A stretch of DNA of 64,000 nt from Neoarius graeffei (GCF_027579695.1 NC_083574.1:47004559-47068558); one strand, 5' to 3'; numbered from the stretch's first letter, positions 40,572-52,466 are shown. A program made the numbers and translations. Notes: a model not told the origin generated them from the letters alone.

Positions 40572-41139
40572 CTGAGACCTCTACCGAGATGTAGCGCGGG
40601 ACAGAAGCCGAGAAGCCCGAGATGCTCTCACAGGCCTCCGGGAAGCTGACAGTGCGTCCGTTTAACACGCGGAGCTGCGGGTTAATGAACACCTTGAGGG
40701 GCACTGAGCGCAGCCCGCGGGCCGCGATGGCGGCTGGAGCGCTCTCCCGCAGCAGCTCCTCCGGATACTCCACAGCGACGATGCGCAGAGCCACTCCGAC
40801 CTGCGGCGCGCTCAGCCCCACACACCGCAGCCTGCGCATCACCGTTACCATGGTGCGAACCACGCGCTGCACTTCCGCTCCCTGCACAGCTGCCGGCTCC
40901 ACATCTGCAGCTCTGCAGCGCAGCACCGGATCTCCCACCTGACACACGCGGCTGTACGGAGGGGCTCTGGGTGCGAGGAGTTTCCTTTTAACGTACTGCA
41001 GGTACGAGCGCGTTTTCACGGCCGTGGACTGAGAGCGGAGCGGTGCAGCGCATGTGGAAGGACACAGACAGGAAGTCCTGCTGGAGGACAAATCAGTCCT
41101 CAACAACCAACCGAGACATGTCCTCAGCTGTCTGTTCAT
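40572..41139 (-). CDS. pdf: Peptide deformylase, mitochondrial (pdf), coding exon 1
   Basis: Encodes residues 1-189 plus one base of codon 190; donor CAG followed by GTGACA. The first ~45 residues are rich in Arg, Ser, Leu and Thr with almost no acidic residues, suiting a mitochondrial presequence. The catalytic domain starts about residue 60 (YSRVCQVGDPVL). Motif I is CVGLSAPQ (106-113). Motif II is EACES (168-172) with metal ligand C170; human has EGCES. With HEMDH in exon 2, all three metal ligands and the catalytic Glu are present, so the enzyme is probably active. The exon is GC-rich compared with flanks. The start at 41139 gives a product two residues shorter than human PDF. Confidence 0.92.
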
Positions 41140-41343
41140 TCTCAGTGCAGTTCAGCTCCTCTGAAGAACAAAATAACACACAGGCTGGAGTTTCAAAAAT
41201 ATACACCGACCCGGCGTGAAATAACGGGACAATAAAATAAAAACCACACACTCAGTATTTAATGCTCATTATTGCACAAACAACTCAAACCCCAAGCCGA
41301 ACTCTTCTCTCTTCGTTTATTCGTCCTTCCTGTAATCCAATAT

Positions 41344-42895
41344 GGCCGTGAATCAACAGGACTTTTCCACCTTCAAAATAAAAGTCCAAAGCTCTAAATA
41401 GATGCACACTCGTATATAATTGATATAATAAGATCATAATTATGGCTACAATTGTAAATTTTCTGAACAAATTCAATGTACACATTTTATGAAGTGGCTT
41501 TGAAGTCATAATTGGTGTTCCAGAGGTGGTTTTTTTTTTTTATGGGCCGTGAATCAATATGACTTTTTCACCTTCAAAATAAAAGTCCGAAGCTCTAAAT
41601 AGATGCACGCTCGTATATAATTGATATAATAAGATCATAATTATGGCTACAATTGTAAATTTTCTGAACAAATTCAATGTACACATTTTATGAAGTGGCT
41701 CTGAAGTCATAATTGGTGTTCCAGAGGGTTTTTTTAATCGGCCGTGAATCAACAGGACTTTTCCACCTTCAAAATAAAAGTCCAAAGCTCTAAATAGATG
41801 CACACTCATGTATAATCAATATAATAAGATAATAATTATGGCTACAATTATAAATTTTTTGAACAAATTCGATGTACACATTTTATGAAGTGGCTCTGAA
41901 GTCATAATTGGTGTACCAGAGGTGTTTTTTTTTTTTTTTATGGGCCGTGAATCAAAAGGACTTTTCCACCTTCAAAATAAAAGTCCAAAGCTCTAAATAG
42001 ATGCACACTCGTGTATAACCGATATAATAAGATCATAATTGTGGCTACAATTATAAATTTTCTGAACAAATTCGGTGTACACATTTTATGAAGTGGCTCT
42101 GAAGTCATAATTGGTGTACCAGAGGTGTTTTTTTTTTTATGGGCCGTGAATCAGCATGACTTTTCCACCTTCAAAATAAAAGTCCAAAGCTCTAAATAGA
42201 TGCACACTCGTATATAATTGATATAATAAGATCATAATTGTGGCTACAATTATAAATTTTCTGAACAAATTCAGTGTACACATTTTATGAAGTGGCTCTG
42301 AAGTCATAATTGGTGTTCCAGAGGGGTTTTTTTAATGGACCGTGAATCAGCATGACTTTTCCACCATCAAAATAAATGTCCAAAGCTCTAAATAGATGCA
42401 CACTTAAGTATAATCGATATAATAAGATCATAATTGTGGTGTAGTGGTTAGCACTGTCGCCTCACAGCTAGAAGGTCCTGGGTTCGAGCCCAGCAGCCGG
42501 CAGAGGCCTTTCTGTGTGGAGTTTGCATGTTCTCCCCGTATCTGTGTGGGTTTCCTCCAGGTGCTCTGGTTTCCCCCACAGTCCAAAGACATGCAGGCTA
42601 GGTTAGGTTAATTGGTGGCTCTAAATTGACCGTAGATGTGAATGTGAGTGTGAATGGCTGTTTGTCTCTGTGTCAGCTCTGCGATAACCTGGTGACTTGT
42701 CCAGGGTGGACCCCGCATCTCGCCCATAGTCAGCTGGGATAGGCTCCAGCTTGCCTGCGACCCTGTAGAACAGGATAAGCGGCTACAGATAATGGATGGA
42801 TGGAATTATGGCTACAATTATATATTTTCTGAACAAATTCGATGTACACATTTTATAAAGTGCCTCTGAAGTCATAATTGGTGTTCCAGAGTTGT
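41344..42895. repeat. ~200-bp tandem array, six units, upstream of pdf
   Basis: Units start at GGCCGTGAATCA-type text near 41344, 41545, 41740, 41943, 42142 and 42337. Each contains CTTTTCCACCTTCAAAATAA, AAAGCTCTAAATAGATGCAC, TAAGATCATAATT and ACATTTTATGAAGTGGCT, then a poly-T run of variable length. Unit length is 195-203 bp. The sixth unit is interrupted by a SINE. The array starts about 200 bp upstream of the pdf start codon. Confidence 0.9.
42435..42804 (+). repeat. tRNA-derived SINE, GATGGATGG-tailed variant, inside the array
   Basis: Starts at GTGTAGTGGTTAGC (head slightly truncated) and ends GATAATGGATGGATGG. It splits AAGATCATAATT from ATGGCTACAATT of the array unit, with AATT at each junction. 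The body differs from the main subfamily (ATTGGTGGCTCTAAATTG, GTTTGTCTCTGTGTCAGC) and ends GGATGGATGG instead of GAGATGAGAT. Confidence 0.85.
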
Positions 42896-42924
42896 TGTTT
42901 TTTAACCTATACCTTTGTGTTATG

Positions 42925-43549
42925 CAAGGAGTAGACGTAAAGAAAGTTGGTGAGTTTAGGTACCTGGGGTCAACTGTGCAGGAAAATGGGGGCTGCGATA
43001 GCGAGGTGAGAAAGCGAGTGCAGGCAGGGTGGAGCAGTTGGAGAAGGATTTCGGGAGTCATTTGTGATAGGAAAGTCCCAGCAAAAGTGAAAGGTAAGAT
43101 GTATAAGACAGTAGTGAGACCAGCTGTGAAGTATGGATTGGAGACCGTAACCTTAACGAAGAGACAGGAGGCAAAGTTGGAGGTGGCGGAGTTGAAGATG
43201 TTAAGGTTTGCGATGGGAGTGACGAGGTTGGACAGGATAAGGAACGAGCACATCAGAGGGACAGCACATGTGGAGAGCTTGGGAATTAAGCTAAGAGAGA
43301 TGAGACTGAGATGGTATGGGCACATCCTGAGAAGAGATGCAGAGCATGTTGGAAGGAGAATGTTGAGGATGGAGCTGCCAGGCAAACGAAAACGAGGAAG
43401 GCCAAAGAGGAGATACATGGATGTGGAGAGAGAGGACATGAAAGTGGCAGGTGTGGTAGAGGAGGATGCAGAGAACAGGGAGCAATGGAGACAAAAGATC
43501 CACTGTGGCGACCCCTAATCGGGAGCAGCCAAAAGAATAATAATAAGAT
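42925..43549 (+). mobile_element. RTE-like LINE, 5'-truncated (reverse transcriptase C-terminus)
   Basis: The + frame from about 42928 to 43518 reads EFRYLGSTVQENGGCDSEVR, KVKGKMYKTVVRPAVKYGLE, ELKMLRFAMGVTRLDRIRNE, RWYGHILRRD and RRMLRMELPGKRKRGRPKRR, the C-terminal region of RTE-clade fish LINEs. The stop follows IHCGDP. The 3' end is CCCCTAATCGGGAGCAGCC then (AATA)n. The duplication CTTTGTGTTATG is exact at 42913-42924 and 43550-43561. The frame is intact over the retained part, so insertion is fairly recent. Confidence 0.85.
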
Positions 43550-43561
43550 CTTTGTGTTATG

Positions 43562-45344
43562 AATAGCGATATGATAATATTGTATATACAGTTGTGTATA
43601 CAAGTAGTTTGTGGGAAATTTGCATTTTAATTTTATAATTCATCACTTTTGGGAAAACAATCAAAATTTTGTGATAATTCATATCCAGGCAAAACCTTGT
43701 GATCATCCAATTAAATGGTCTGTAGAACCACATATGTCCCACCCTCAGACATGGGCCCTATTGAAGCAGCACATTAGCAGTAAACATGATTCAGCAGGGA
43801 ATTTTGGCTGTGCATTGTCCCACACATAAATATCTTTCCAGCTATTTCTTTTAAAGAGAGAAGGAATTTGTGCAAGGTCATGGTTATGTGACAGCCACTT
43901 CTTAAATGAGTGTTTTCCCAGCTTGGGGTCCTTCATTATCTCACTTCCTCAGTCTGAGCAGGAGTGTGATTCTGTTTTTGTTAGGTTTTGATCTTTCTGT
44001 ACTGGAGGCATTGACAAAGTATGATCAAGGAATGTGGACCTCTCCCGCCTAAGAGATTCTGCCTCACGGATATCCAGAAAATTCTGCCTCACAGGTCGAT
44101 CAGGGAGCACGCAGCTGCTCAGAGATGTTTCTCAGTTTATTGTAGGACAAACATGAGTATATATTCACATTCAAGTGTGTGCTAGGTGTGTCTATGTGAT
44201 TGGATGATGATGACTTAATTGTCGAAGCTGTTATCTGTAGGTATCATGCCGCCATTTTGTCTCTTTAAGAAACTACATTTCCCATCAGCCTACTTCCGCA
44301 TTGACCTACGTCACGCTGGGGCGGGATCATCTACGTCGTCATACAAGGAAGCATAAAACAATGGGACAACGCTTCCATCTTTGTCTCTCGCGTCCGGACT
44401 TCAACGAGTCTAGACGCACAAAAGGGATGCTCTCCACCCAAAAAGACGTCTTCTTTCTTGCAAGATCCATCACTCAGCACGATTTTCTTTCTTACCCTTG
44501 GCAAAGGTAAACTCTAGAGTCGCGCGATCTTTAAACTCAACCTGAGTTACAACCGGTTTACTTGTATTAGAAGTGACGTCACGACTGCAGGCCAGGCAGT
44601 TAAAAGTTAAGAAGCGATTGAATCCTTTTTAACTCAAAAGCGCTGTGCATCTTATTCTGATCAGAGACTTTTCCTCACGAACGCTGAGGTTCGGACCAAG
44701 AATCCTCTGCTTTCCACGGGAACCTCCCAAGTGCTCCGCTGGACCCGAAAGTTTTCTACGCCTCCATCACGAGCGGCTCACGTGCTCCCACGGCGAGGCC
44801 CGAAACTACACCGGCGAACAGTTCTTCATATCTTGCTAAAGGCAGGATTAAGTAAGATTTTGGCATTTGGGCATAATTAAGATAGTCTTAGGAATTTGCT
44901 TTTATTGGAATAGTGTGAATTTAAACCCAGGTTTATCTGTTACACTGTTAGACATGCAGCGTGTTGATTTATTTTGGTTCTATGTTCTCTCAATTGTTTA
45001 ATAGATAGGCTGCGCATGCTTTTCTTTGCTTACTAACATTTTAATTTCCTTATCATACATTTTGACCTTATCAAGGCTTCAGTGAGTTTGGTAATGTTAT
45101 GAGTGTGGAATCTTTTTGTTACTGAGAAAACACGTGCTCAACAGGCCTGACCAGGCCTGATACACTTTAGATAGCTTCCCTTTGTCTTTAGCGACACGTG
45201 CTCAGTAGGCCTCACCAGGCCTAACCAACACACTTTAGCTAGGCCATAGGGCCGTTCACAAACACACACTAGCAACACAAGGCTAATCTAGGCCTCCACC
45301 ACATGTAGTTAGCTACACGAGGCTAAACACATGGTCAAGTCCTT

Positions 45345-45383
<39 letters not shown>

Positions 45384-45570
45384 TAGCAACAGAGCTAATC
45401 CTTTGTTCTACTTGGATAACATTCCTTTGTTTTAGCTAGCAACAAGCTAGGCCATACACACACACCACACATGTATATACACCTCAGTGCTTGTATATAT
45501 TGATTTATTATTTTTATCTTTGTTATAATAAATTCATTTATTAAACAAACTGTGTTTTATTTGTGTGAAC
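43562..45570. other. No recognised gene; possible LTR-like or repeat sequence
   Basis: The middle (44270-44860) is GC-richer, with CCTACGTCACGCTGGGGCGG and GAAGTGACGTCACGACTG. An ATAATAAATTCATTTATTAA stretch at 45525 could be a polyadenylation region. This could be a solo LTR, but I could not define ends or a duplication. It also contains (CA)n at 45344-45382. No coding motif was recognised. Confidence 0.3.
45344..45382. repeat. (CA)n microsatellite
   Basis: About 18 CA units. Confidence 0.9.
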
Positions 45571-45582
45571 AATATATGAAGT

Positions 45583-45953
45583 GGCGGCACGGTGGTGTAG
45601 TGGTTAGCGCTGTCGCCTCACAGCAAGAAGGTCCTGGGTTCGAGCCCCGGGGCCGGCGAGGGCCTTTCTGTGTGGAGTTTGCATGTTCTCCCCGTGTCCG
45701 CGTGGGTTTCCTCCGGGTGCTCCGGTTTCCCCCACAGTCCAAAGACATGCAGGTTAGGTTAACTGGTGACTCTAAATTGACTGTAGGTGTGAATGTGAGT
45801 GTGAATGGTTGTCTGTGTCTATGTGTCAGCCCTGTGATGACCTGGCGACTTGTCCAGGGTGTACCCCGCCTTTCGCCCGTAGTCAGCTGGGATAGGCTCC
45901 AGCTTGCCTGCGACCCTGTAGAAGGATAAAGCGGCTTGAGATAATGAGATGAG
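45583..45953 (+). repeat. tRNA-derived SINE
   Basis: Full-length + strand copy with 11-bp duplication ATATATGAAGT at 45572-45582 and 45954-45964. Confidence 0.9.
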
Positions 45954-45964
45954 ATATATGAAGT

Positions 45965-46850
45965 CCCCAATCTCCTTCGAATTCAAAGGGTGCATATAAA
46001 AGTTATGTAATGTGGTAAGTGATTGTAATAATTTGGAAATATACCATAATCTAGCTGTTTGGTAATTTATTATTAAGCACCAGGATTAATGGTGTGATTC
46101 ACTAAATGATTCACTAAATGATTCATTGGTATGATTCACTAAATGAGACTGATTTTATGGTATGATTCAATTCAAATGAGTCAAAGTAAATGATTCAATG
46201 GGATTATTTTAATTATTAACCTTTAAACTTAATGAGACTGATTTAATGAGATTGATCACTTAATTTCAATAATTAACTGATTGCACCCACATATCTAAGT
46301 ATAACGTAAATGGGTGATGAAGCATTACATCATTGGTTTCGACTACACTATTGTATGAAAGAAGAGAGACATTATGTACCATTACATCACCCATCAGGAT
46401 CATAGTCTTATGAAAAGAAGAAATACATGACTGGTCAACGTAAATTTCATTAAGCAGAGAACAGAATGTGCGAGTGAGGATAAAGCTCAAGGATTCAATA
46501 AACCAAAACAAGTAGCAATCAGGACCGCCTGTACCAGTTTCAAGAACAAGTGGCAATCAGATCAGCCTGTATCAGTTTTATATGCCCTTGTCTGAGCTTC
46601 TGTATCACGAAGAGTAAGTAATAGACTCTCATTAATCTCTTTGCTGTTCCTCATGTTTAATTATCTCATGAAGCTACTGTCTGGGTTCATTAGGGGTGTG
46701 CTGTATCTCTAAATCTACTGGCTGTTGTGTAAGTCAGTCATGCACTTTAACACAACGTCACTCTGACTTCCTGTTTCAGAAGGAAGTATATCTGCATACA
46801 GAATCAAACTAGAAGGGCAGTCAGTAGAGTGCATACCTCCACCAAGCCAC
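45965..46850. other. No gene seen; short tandem motif
   Basis: 46085-46260 repeats variants of GATTCACTAAATGA and GAGACTGATTTAATG. The rest shows no coding or repeat identity that I recognise. Confidence 0.4.
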
Positions 46851-46869
46851 ATGGTAGGATATCCACAAA

Positions 46870-47506
46870 AAAATCGTGTTAGTTTAGTTTATTGGTTTTT
46901 GTTAACAGGGACCGTGCACAACCCAGCTGTTGCACCAGAGTTAGCTATAAGCTAATTTTCATCTGTGGTCCCTAGGCAGGCAATATAAAAGCATATACAA
47001 AACAACAATTAACTACAACAACTAACAATATTTACAACAATACAGTATCACAAATATACACCATACAGAACATACACTACATGGTCACAACATTCAGTTC
47101 TGCACAAAGATCAATGATCACATGATTGATTTGTCTTGAGCCATGTTTTAAGTGTTGTTTTAAAAATACTAAAACTTGTGCAATTTCTGATATGGGTGGG
47201 AATAGAATTCCATTTTTCTGCTGCTCTGACTGAAAATGCTGATTGACCAAAGGCAGTTTTCCTGTATTTGGCCGAACAGTCACCTCTCACTGATGCCCCG
47301 GAGACCCTGGCATTGTCTCTGCAGAATGACACACAGTTTTTAAGCAGCAGTGGAACAAGATCATGAATTAATTTAAATATTAAGCACATATCTGCAAAAA
47401 AAAGGAAACTATCAAAAGTTAGGATCCACATACATATCTGGATTTGCATCAAAATCTAATCAATTGTTCCTTGGCCCATGGTTCACCTTTCCTCAAAATT
47501 TCATCA
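46870..47506 (-). mobile_element. CR1/L2-like LINE, 3' end, reverse
   Basis: The - strand from 47452 to 47111 encodes LIFKLIHDLVPLLLKNCVSF, YRKTAFGQSAFSVRAAEKWN and SIPTHIRNCTSFSIFKTTLK, the standard C-terminus of CR1/L2-type reverse transcriptase ORFs, then a stop. The 3' UTR continues to about 46870. The relic is interrupted on its 5' side by a SINE at 47523. Confidence 0.7.
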
Positions 47507-47522
47507 AAATCCATGTTTGTCT

Positions 47523-47899
47523 CATCTCATCTCATTATCTGTAGCCACTTTATCCTGTTCTACAGGGTCGCAGGCAAGCTGGAGCCTATCCCAGCTGACT
47601 ACGGGCGAAAGGCGGGGTACACCCTGGACAAGTCGCCAGGTCATCACAGGGCTGACACATAGACACAGACAACCATTCACACTCACATTCACACCTACGG
47701 TCAATTTAGAGTCACCAGTTAACCTAACCTGCATGTCTTTGGACTGTGGGGGAAACCGGAGCACCCAGAGGAAACCCACGCGGACACGGGGAGAACATGC
47801 AAACTCCACACAGAAAGGCCCTCGCCGGCCACGGGGCTCGAACCCAGACCTTCTTGCTGTGAGGCAACAGCGCTAACCACTACACCACCGTGCCGCTCC
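47523..47899 (-). repeat. tRNA-derived SINE, reverse
   Basis: Exact 16-bp duplication AAATCCATGTTTGTCT at 47507-47522 and 47900-47915. Confidence 0.9.
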
Positions 47900-47939
47900 A
47901 AATCCATGTTTGTCTCCCATGATTTGGACCACTTTTCTT

Positions 47940-48235
47940 TAAAAAAAAAAGTTAAACAGCAGATCCATAAAGGCAGTAGAAAAGCCAGATCCAGAGTTTA
48001 TTCTGCTTTATTCTCTCCCAAAGACAAATCAATAGCCACAGCTTATATAGAAAACAGCTGCAAGATTTCTAAGATCATGAGAAGGGGCTATGCCACTCCA
48101 ATCCTAAACTCCTTACACTGGCTTCCAGTAAGTTTCAGAATTGATTTTAAAGTGCTGCTACTGCTATATAAATCACTCAATACTGCGGAGCAAAATAAAT
48201 TTCACATATGCTTACAATATATAAACAAAGCAGGA
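47940..48235 (+). pseudogene. LINE reverse transcriptase fragment, + strand
   Basis: The frame reads RGYATPILNSLHWLPVSFRI and DFKVLLLLYKSLN, the NSLHWLPV-R--FK-LLL-YK-LN signature near the C-terminus of CR1/L2-like ORF2. It is truncated at both sides. Confidence 0.65.
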
Positions 48236-48880
48236 TGACACAGTGGTGAGAACTGTTGTCTTCCATCAAGCAGGTTCTGGGCTTGAACCTGCAAGTCGAC
48301 TGAGGCCTTTAAGAAGAAGAAGAAGCCTTTATTTGTCACATGTACACGCAAGTACAGACTTAAGTGAACACATACATGCACACACACGCACATACCCAGA
48401 GCTGTGGGCAGCTATGCTACAGCACCCGGGTTAGGTGCTTTGCTCAAGGACACTTCAGCCCAATCTCAGGCCATGGCTGCCCCTCACTGCATGTCTTTGA
48501 ACTGTGGGGGAAACCGGAGCACCCAGAGGGAACCCACACAGAAAGGCCCCCATTGGCTCAGACCCAGAACCTTCTTACTGTGAGGTAACAGTGCTAACCA
48601 CTACACCATCGTGCCACCCTTTTGATATGGAGTTTGCATGTTCTCCCCATGGGTTCCCTCCGGGTGCTCTGGTTTCTTCCCACAGTCCAAAGTCATGGGG
48701 ATTAGGTCAACTGGCTACACAAACTTGTCCATAGTTGTGAATGTGATAGTGAATGGTTGTCTGTCTCTCTGTGTTAGCCCAGCATTAGACCTGTCCAGGG
48801 TGTACCCGACCTCTCACCAAAAAATCAGCTGGGATTGGTTCCAGTTTGCCCCTGACCTGCAATAAGCAGTCCAGAAAATG
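48232..48880. repeat. Old SINE split by a variant-tail SINE
   Basis: A + strand SINE head (48232-48310, CACAGTGGTGAGAACTGTTG) resumes at 48625 with GGAGTTTGCATGTTCTCCCC. Between them lies a - strand SINE (48311-48622) with an (AAG)n tail, CAGAGCTGTGGGCAGCTATG and an inverted head ACCACTACACCATCGTGCCA. CCTTT at both junctions may be the duplication. Both are diverged. Confidence 0.6.
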
Positions 48881-49038
48881 ATAATAAACATTTTGTTTTA
48901 TTGCTTTGTCATTGTGAAGTACTTTGAGTTGTCTTGGTATATTGTGCTATACAGTTAAATTTGTATACAGTGTGTATGGTCTATAAATGTCTGGTGTTTA
49001 TTTTGTAATTATATAATTAATATAAAATATTATGCTTA

Positions 49039-49213
49039 GGGTGGCACGGTGGTGTAGTGGTTGGCACTGACGCCTCACAGCAAGAAGGTCCTGGGTTCGA
49101 GCCCAGCGGCCGGCGAGGGCCTTTCTGGGTGGAGTTTGCATGTTCTCCCTGTGCCTGCATGGGTTTCCTCCGGGTGCTCCGGTTTCCCCCACAGTCCAAA
49201 GACATGCAGGTTA
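49039..49213 (+). repeat. tRNA-derived SINE, 5' half only
   Basis: Ends abruptly at GACATGCAGGTTA and is followed by the inverted 3' end of a LINE (AATGAATGAATGAAGGCTTT). Confidence 0.8.
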
Positions 49214-49420
49214 ATGAATGAATGAAGGCTTTATTTCAAACATATCAAAGTAGTACAAAACAGAAGAAAAACAAAAACAAAAGAACAAATAAAAACACTT
49301 AATTCAATTAAAAACAATGGAAACAATATTAACTTAACATGTTTGAAAAGGAGTAGGAAGAAGCATTAGCTTATTTAATCCTACCCCTTTTCCAATTAAT
49401 TAATAATACTATTTACTTCC

Positions 49421-49425
<5 letters not shown>
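49214..49425 (-). mobile_element. LINE 3' UTR fragment, reverse
   Basis: AATGAATGAATGAAGGCTTT, AAGTAGTACAAAACAGAAG and GAAAAGGAGTAGGAAGAAGC read in reverse as the tail of a CR1/L2-type fish LINE, with the (ATTC)n terminal repeat at 49214-49225. Confidence 0.5.

Positions 49426-49427
<2 letters not shown>

Positions 49428-49467
<40 letters not shown>
49428..49467. repeat. (TA)n microsatellite
   Basis: TGTGTGTATATATA run directly left of the TIR element; about eight TA units reappear on its right (50231-50240). Confidence 0.9.
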
Positions 49468-49470
<3 letters not shown>

Positions 49471-50230
49471 TGCTGTCAAGCGATTAAAATATTTAATCGC
49501 GATTAATGTCGCGACTGTCATAGTTAACTCGCGATTAATCGCAATTTAATCGCACATTTTTGTCACATGAAAAACCATTGTAATTCTCTTATCAGCATAA
49601 AAAAGTGAATGGGCTTGCTCACCGTTCGAACTACGGGGGTACTCGGGGGATCCGAGATCCCCTGAAACAGACATGAGATCCCTTGAAAACATGATTTGGG
49701 AAATGTTGGGGGGTCTCTAAAATATTGGCAAAATTATGTTTATTGACATAGCAATCGTGTGTAACGGGAAGCATTTGCATATCCAAAGCGAGCGCGCGAT
49801 GGAGATCCGCGCTCTGAGACAAGCGCAAGCACCCCCCCCAAGGGAAAAAAAGGGACCCCCCGAAAATATCGGCATAGTTCGAACACTGGTTGTACCAATG
49901 TTTTTTTTTTTTTATTGCAGAGCATAACACGTCTTATCACAGCCACTGCAAAGTGGGGCTGGAGCCGCCGATGGGAAAACGAAACCTAAAGCCGAGCACT
50001 GTGGCTCTTCGGGGGAGGGCAGAGGACTCTGGCTGTGCGGGGCGTGGCATTACAATCTAGCTGCTATCGTTTTTCTAAGCAAAGTCTCTGTTCCAAGTTC
50101 CTGGCAGTTTCAAAAGCTTATGAAAAACCTACATCATGTCACAGAGCGTTAATCTCGCGATAAAAAAATTATCGCCGTTAAAATTGAGTCAAGTTAACGC
50201 GTTAATAATGCGACATTTTTGACAGCACTA
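49468..50230. mobile_element. hAT-type TIR element, 763 bp, in TA repeat
   Basis: TAGTGCTGTCA at the left and TGACAGCACTA at the right are exact inverted ends. Subterminal blocks of AATCGCGATTAA, TCGCGATTAATCGCA and the inverted CGTTAATCTCGCGATAA mark a known style of fish non-autonomous hAT elements. ATATATAT at each side could be an 8-bp duplication but is ambiguous within the TA repeat. No transposase. Confidence 0.75.
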
Positions 50231-50269
50231 ATATATATATAATTAATTTATTTTTATTGTTATTATTAT

Positions 50270-50650
50270 GGATGGCACGGTGGTGTAGTGGTTAGCGCTG
50301 TCGCCTCACAGCAAGAAGGTCCGGGTTCGAGCCCCGTGGCCGGCGAGGGCCTTTCTGTGCGGAGTTTGCATGTTCTCCCCGTGTCCGCGTGGGTTTCCTC
50401 CGGGTGCTCCGGTTTCCCCCACAGTCCAAAGACATGCAGGTTAGGTTAACTGGTGACTCTAAATTGACCGTAGGTGTGAATGTGAGTGTGAATGGTTGTC
50501 TGTGTCTATGTGTCAGCCCTGTGATGACCTGGCGACTTGTCCAGGGTGTACCCCGCCTTTCGCCCATAGTCAGCTGGGATAGGCTCCAGCTTGCCTGCGA
50601 CCCTGTAGAACAGGATAAAGCGGCTAGAGATAATGAGATGAGATGAGATG
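50270..50650 (+). repeat. tRNA-derived SINE
   Basis: Full-length copy with TTATTATTAT duplication at 50260-50269 and 50651-50660. Confidence 0.85.
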
Positions 50651-51871
50651 TTATTATTATTTTATTTACTATTTTTAAATCACATACTCCTAAATACAAG
50701 TAATTAAACATATTTACCTGTACCAACAAAATAGAAAATAAACAAAATAAACAAAGTTAATAAAAATATGTGCAAAAAACCCTAGTGCTCATCCCACCCT
50801 TCTTCCTCCCTGTACCTAGTGAATACCATGTGTTTGTACCGCCGTTTGAATATACTCATGCTTGGACATTGCTTCAGCCCCCCTGACAGTCTGTTCCACA
50901 ATTTCACTCCACATACTGAGATGCAATGTGTTTTTAAGGTTGTGTGAGCAAAAAGATGTTTAAAGTTCATTTCCCCCCTCAAATTATATCCCCCCTCTTT
51001 CTGAAAAAACAGTTTTTGAATGTTAACTGGAAGTAGGTTGTTTATTGTTCTATACATGATTTGTGCTGTTTGAAAATGAACCAGATCTGTGAGTTTGAGT
51101 ATTTTTGATTTTAAGAATAAAGGATTAGTATGTTCTCTGTAACCAGTGTTATGAATTGTCCTTATGGCTCTTTTCTGCAGTATAATCAATGGTTGTAATG
51201 TACATTTATAAGTATTACCCCAAATCTCTACACATTAATTTAAGTATGGTAATATTAGTGAGCTGTAAAGAAAGTGGAGTGATTTGTAGTCCAGAAAGTG
51301 TTTTGCCTTACTCAGTACTGAAATGCTCCGTGACAGTTTGGTTTGTACATGTTTTATGTGAGATTTCCATGTGATTTTATCGTCCACAATTACACCAAGA
51401 AATTTATTTTCATATACCCTTACAATATCAACCCCATCTACCTGTATTAGTGCTTGAGTATTCCTTTTACAATTCCCGAATAACATGAATTTAGTTTTGT
51501 TAAGGTTTAAAGATAATTTGTTCCTGTCAAACCACTTCTTTAATTTAGACAGTTCTGCGGTGATCATCCCCAGAAGATCCTGTAAATTCCCCCCTAAACA
51601 AACAATATTTGTGTCATCTGCAAATAAAACTAATTTTAATAACTTAGAAACTTTGCAGATATCATTTATGTAGAGCAGGGGTCACCAAACTTTTTTCCCT
51701 GGGGGCCACATTGTCGTTCCTGACTGTGATGGGGGGCCGGGGTCGGGTCAGCTATATAACATAGAATTGTATGACCCAGACAAATATGACCACCAGCAGG
51801 CCTCATTGTGTAGTAGAGATTACTAGCCTGGCACAGCCATCCCCACTACTATACCCCCACTACTATATCCA

Positions 51872-52230
51872 TCCATCCATCCATTATCTCTAGCTGCTTT
51901 ATCCTGTTCTACAGGGTCGCAGGCAAGCTGGAGCCTATCCCAGCTGACTACGGGCAAAAGGCAGGGTACACCCTGGACAAGTCGCCAGGTCATCACAGGG
52001 CTGACACATAGACACAGACAACCATTCACACTCACACCTACGGTCAATTTAGAGTCACCAGTTAACCTAACCTGCATGTCTTTGGACTGTGGGGGAAACC
52101 GAAGCACCCGGAGGAAACCCACGCGGACAACATGCAAACTCCACACAGAAAGGCCTTCGCCGGCCACGGGGCTTGAACCCGGACCTTCTTGCTGTGAGGC
52201 GACAGCACTAACCACTACACTACCGTGCTG
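51872..52230 (-). repeat. tRNA-derived SINE, reverse
   Basis: Exact 17-bp duplication CCCCACTACTATATCCA at 51855-51871 and 52231-52247. Short internal deletions compared with the consensus. Confidence 0.9.
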
Positions 52231-52466
52231 CCCCACTACTATATCCACACTACTATATCAATACTTGATTCCTGGCACATATTTGTTTATCTTTACTAGT
52301 GGTTTGCAAAAGTAGTAATCGAGTCTTCACACTTTGTTTTAATTTGAAATACCACAGATATTCCATTTATTTATTTTCTAATAAAAATAACATCAAAGCT
52401 GTCAAGGTAAGAAACATCTGCCTAGTTGAGGTGATTGACACTGGCAAAGGTGAGTGAAAAATTATA

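Noticed and set aside
40622-40942. Arg/Ala/Gly-rich frames over pdf exon 1
   Set aside because: They are shadows of the GC-rich pdf coding frame.
41285-41809. Repeated frames with TSVHLFRALDFYFEGGKV
   Set aside because: They arise from the non-coding 200-bp tandem array; each frame ends at the variable T-run.
42783-43439. 218-residue - strand frame over the RTE-like LINE
   Set aside because: It is the complement of the reverse transcriptase C-terminal frame on the + strand, which has clear family motifs.
49428-50240. CRISPR-like or satellite array
   Set aside because: The repeats are TA dinucleotides and the inverted AATCGCGATTAA blocks of a TIR element, with no spacer-repeat layout.
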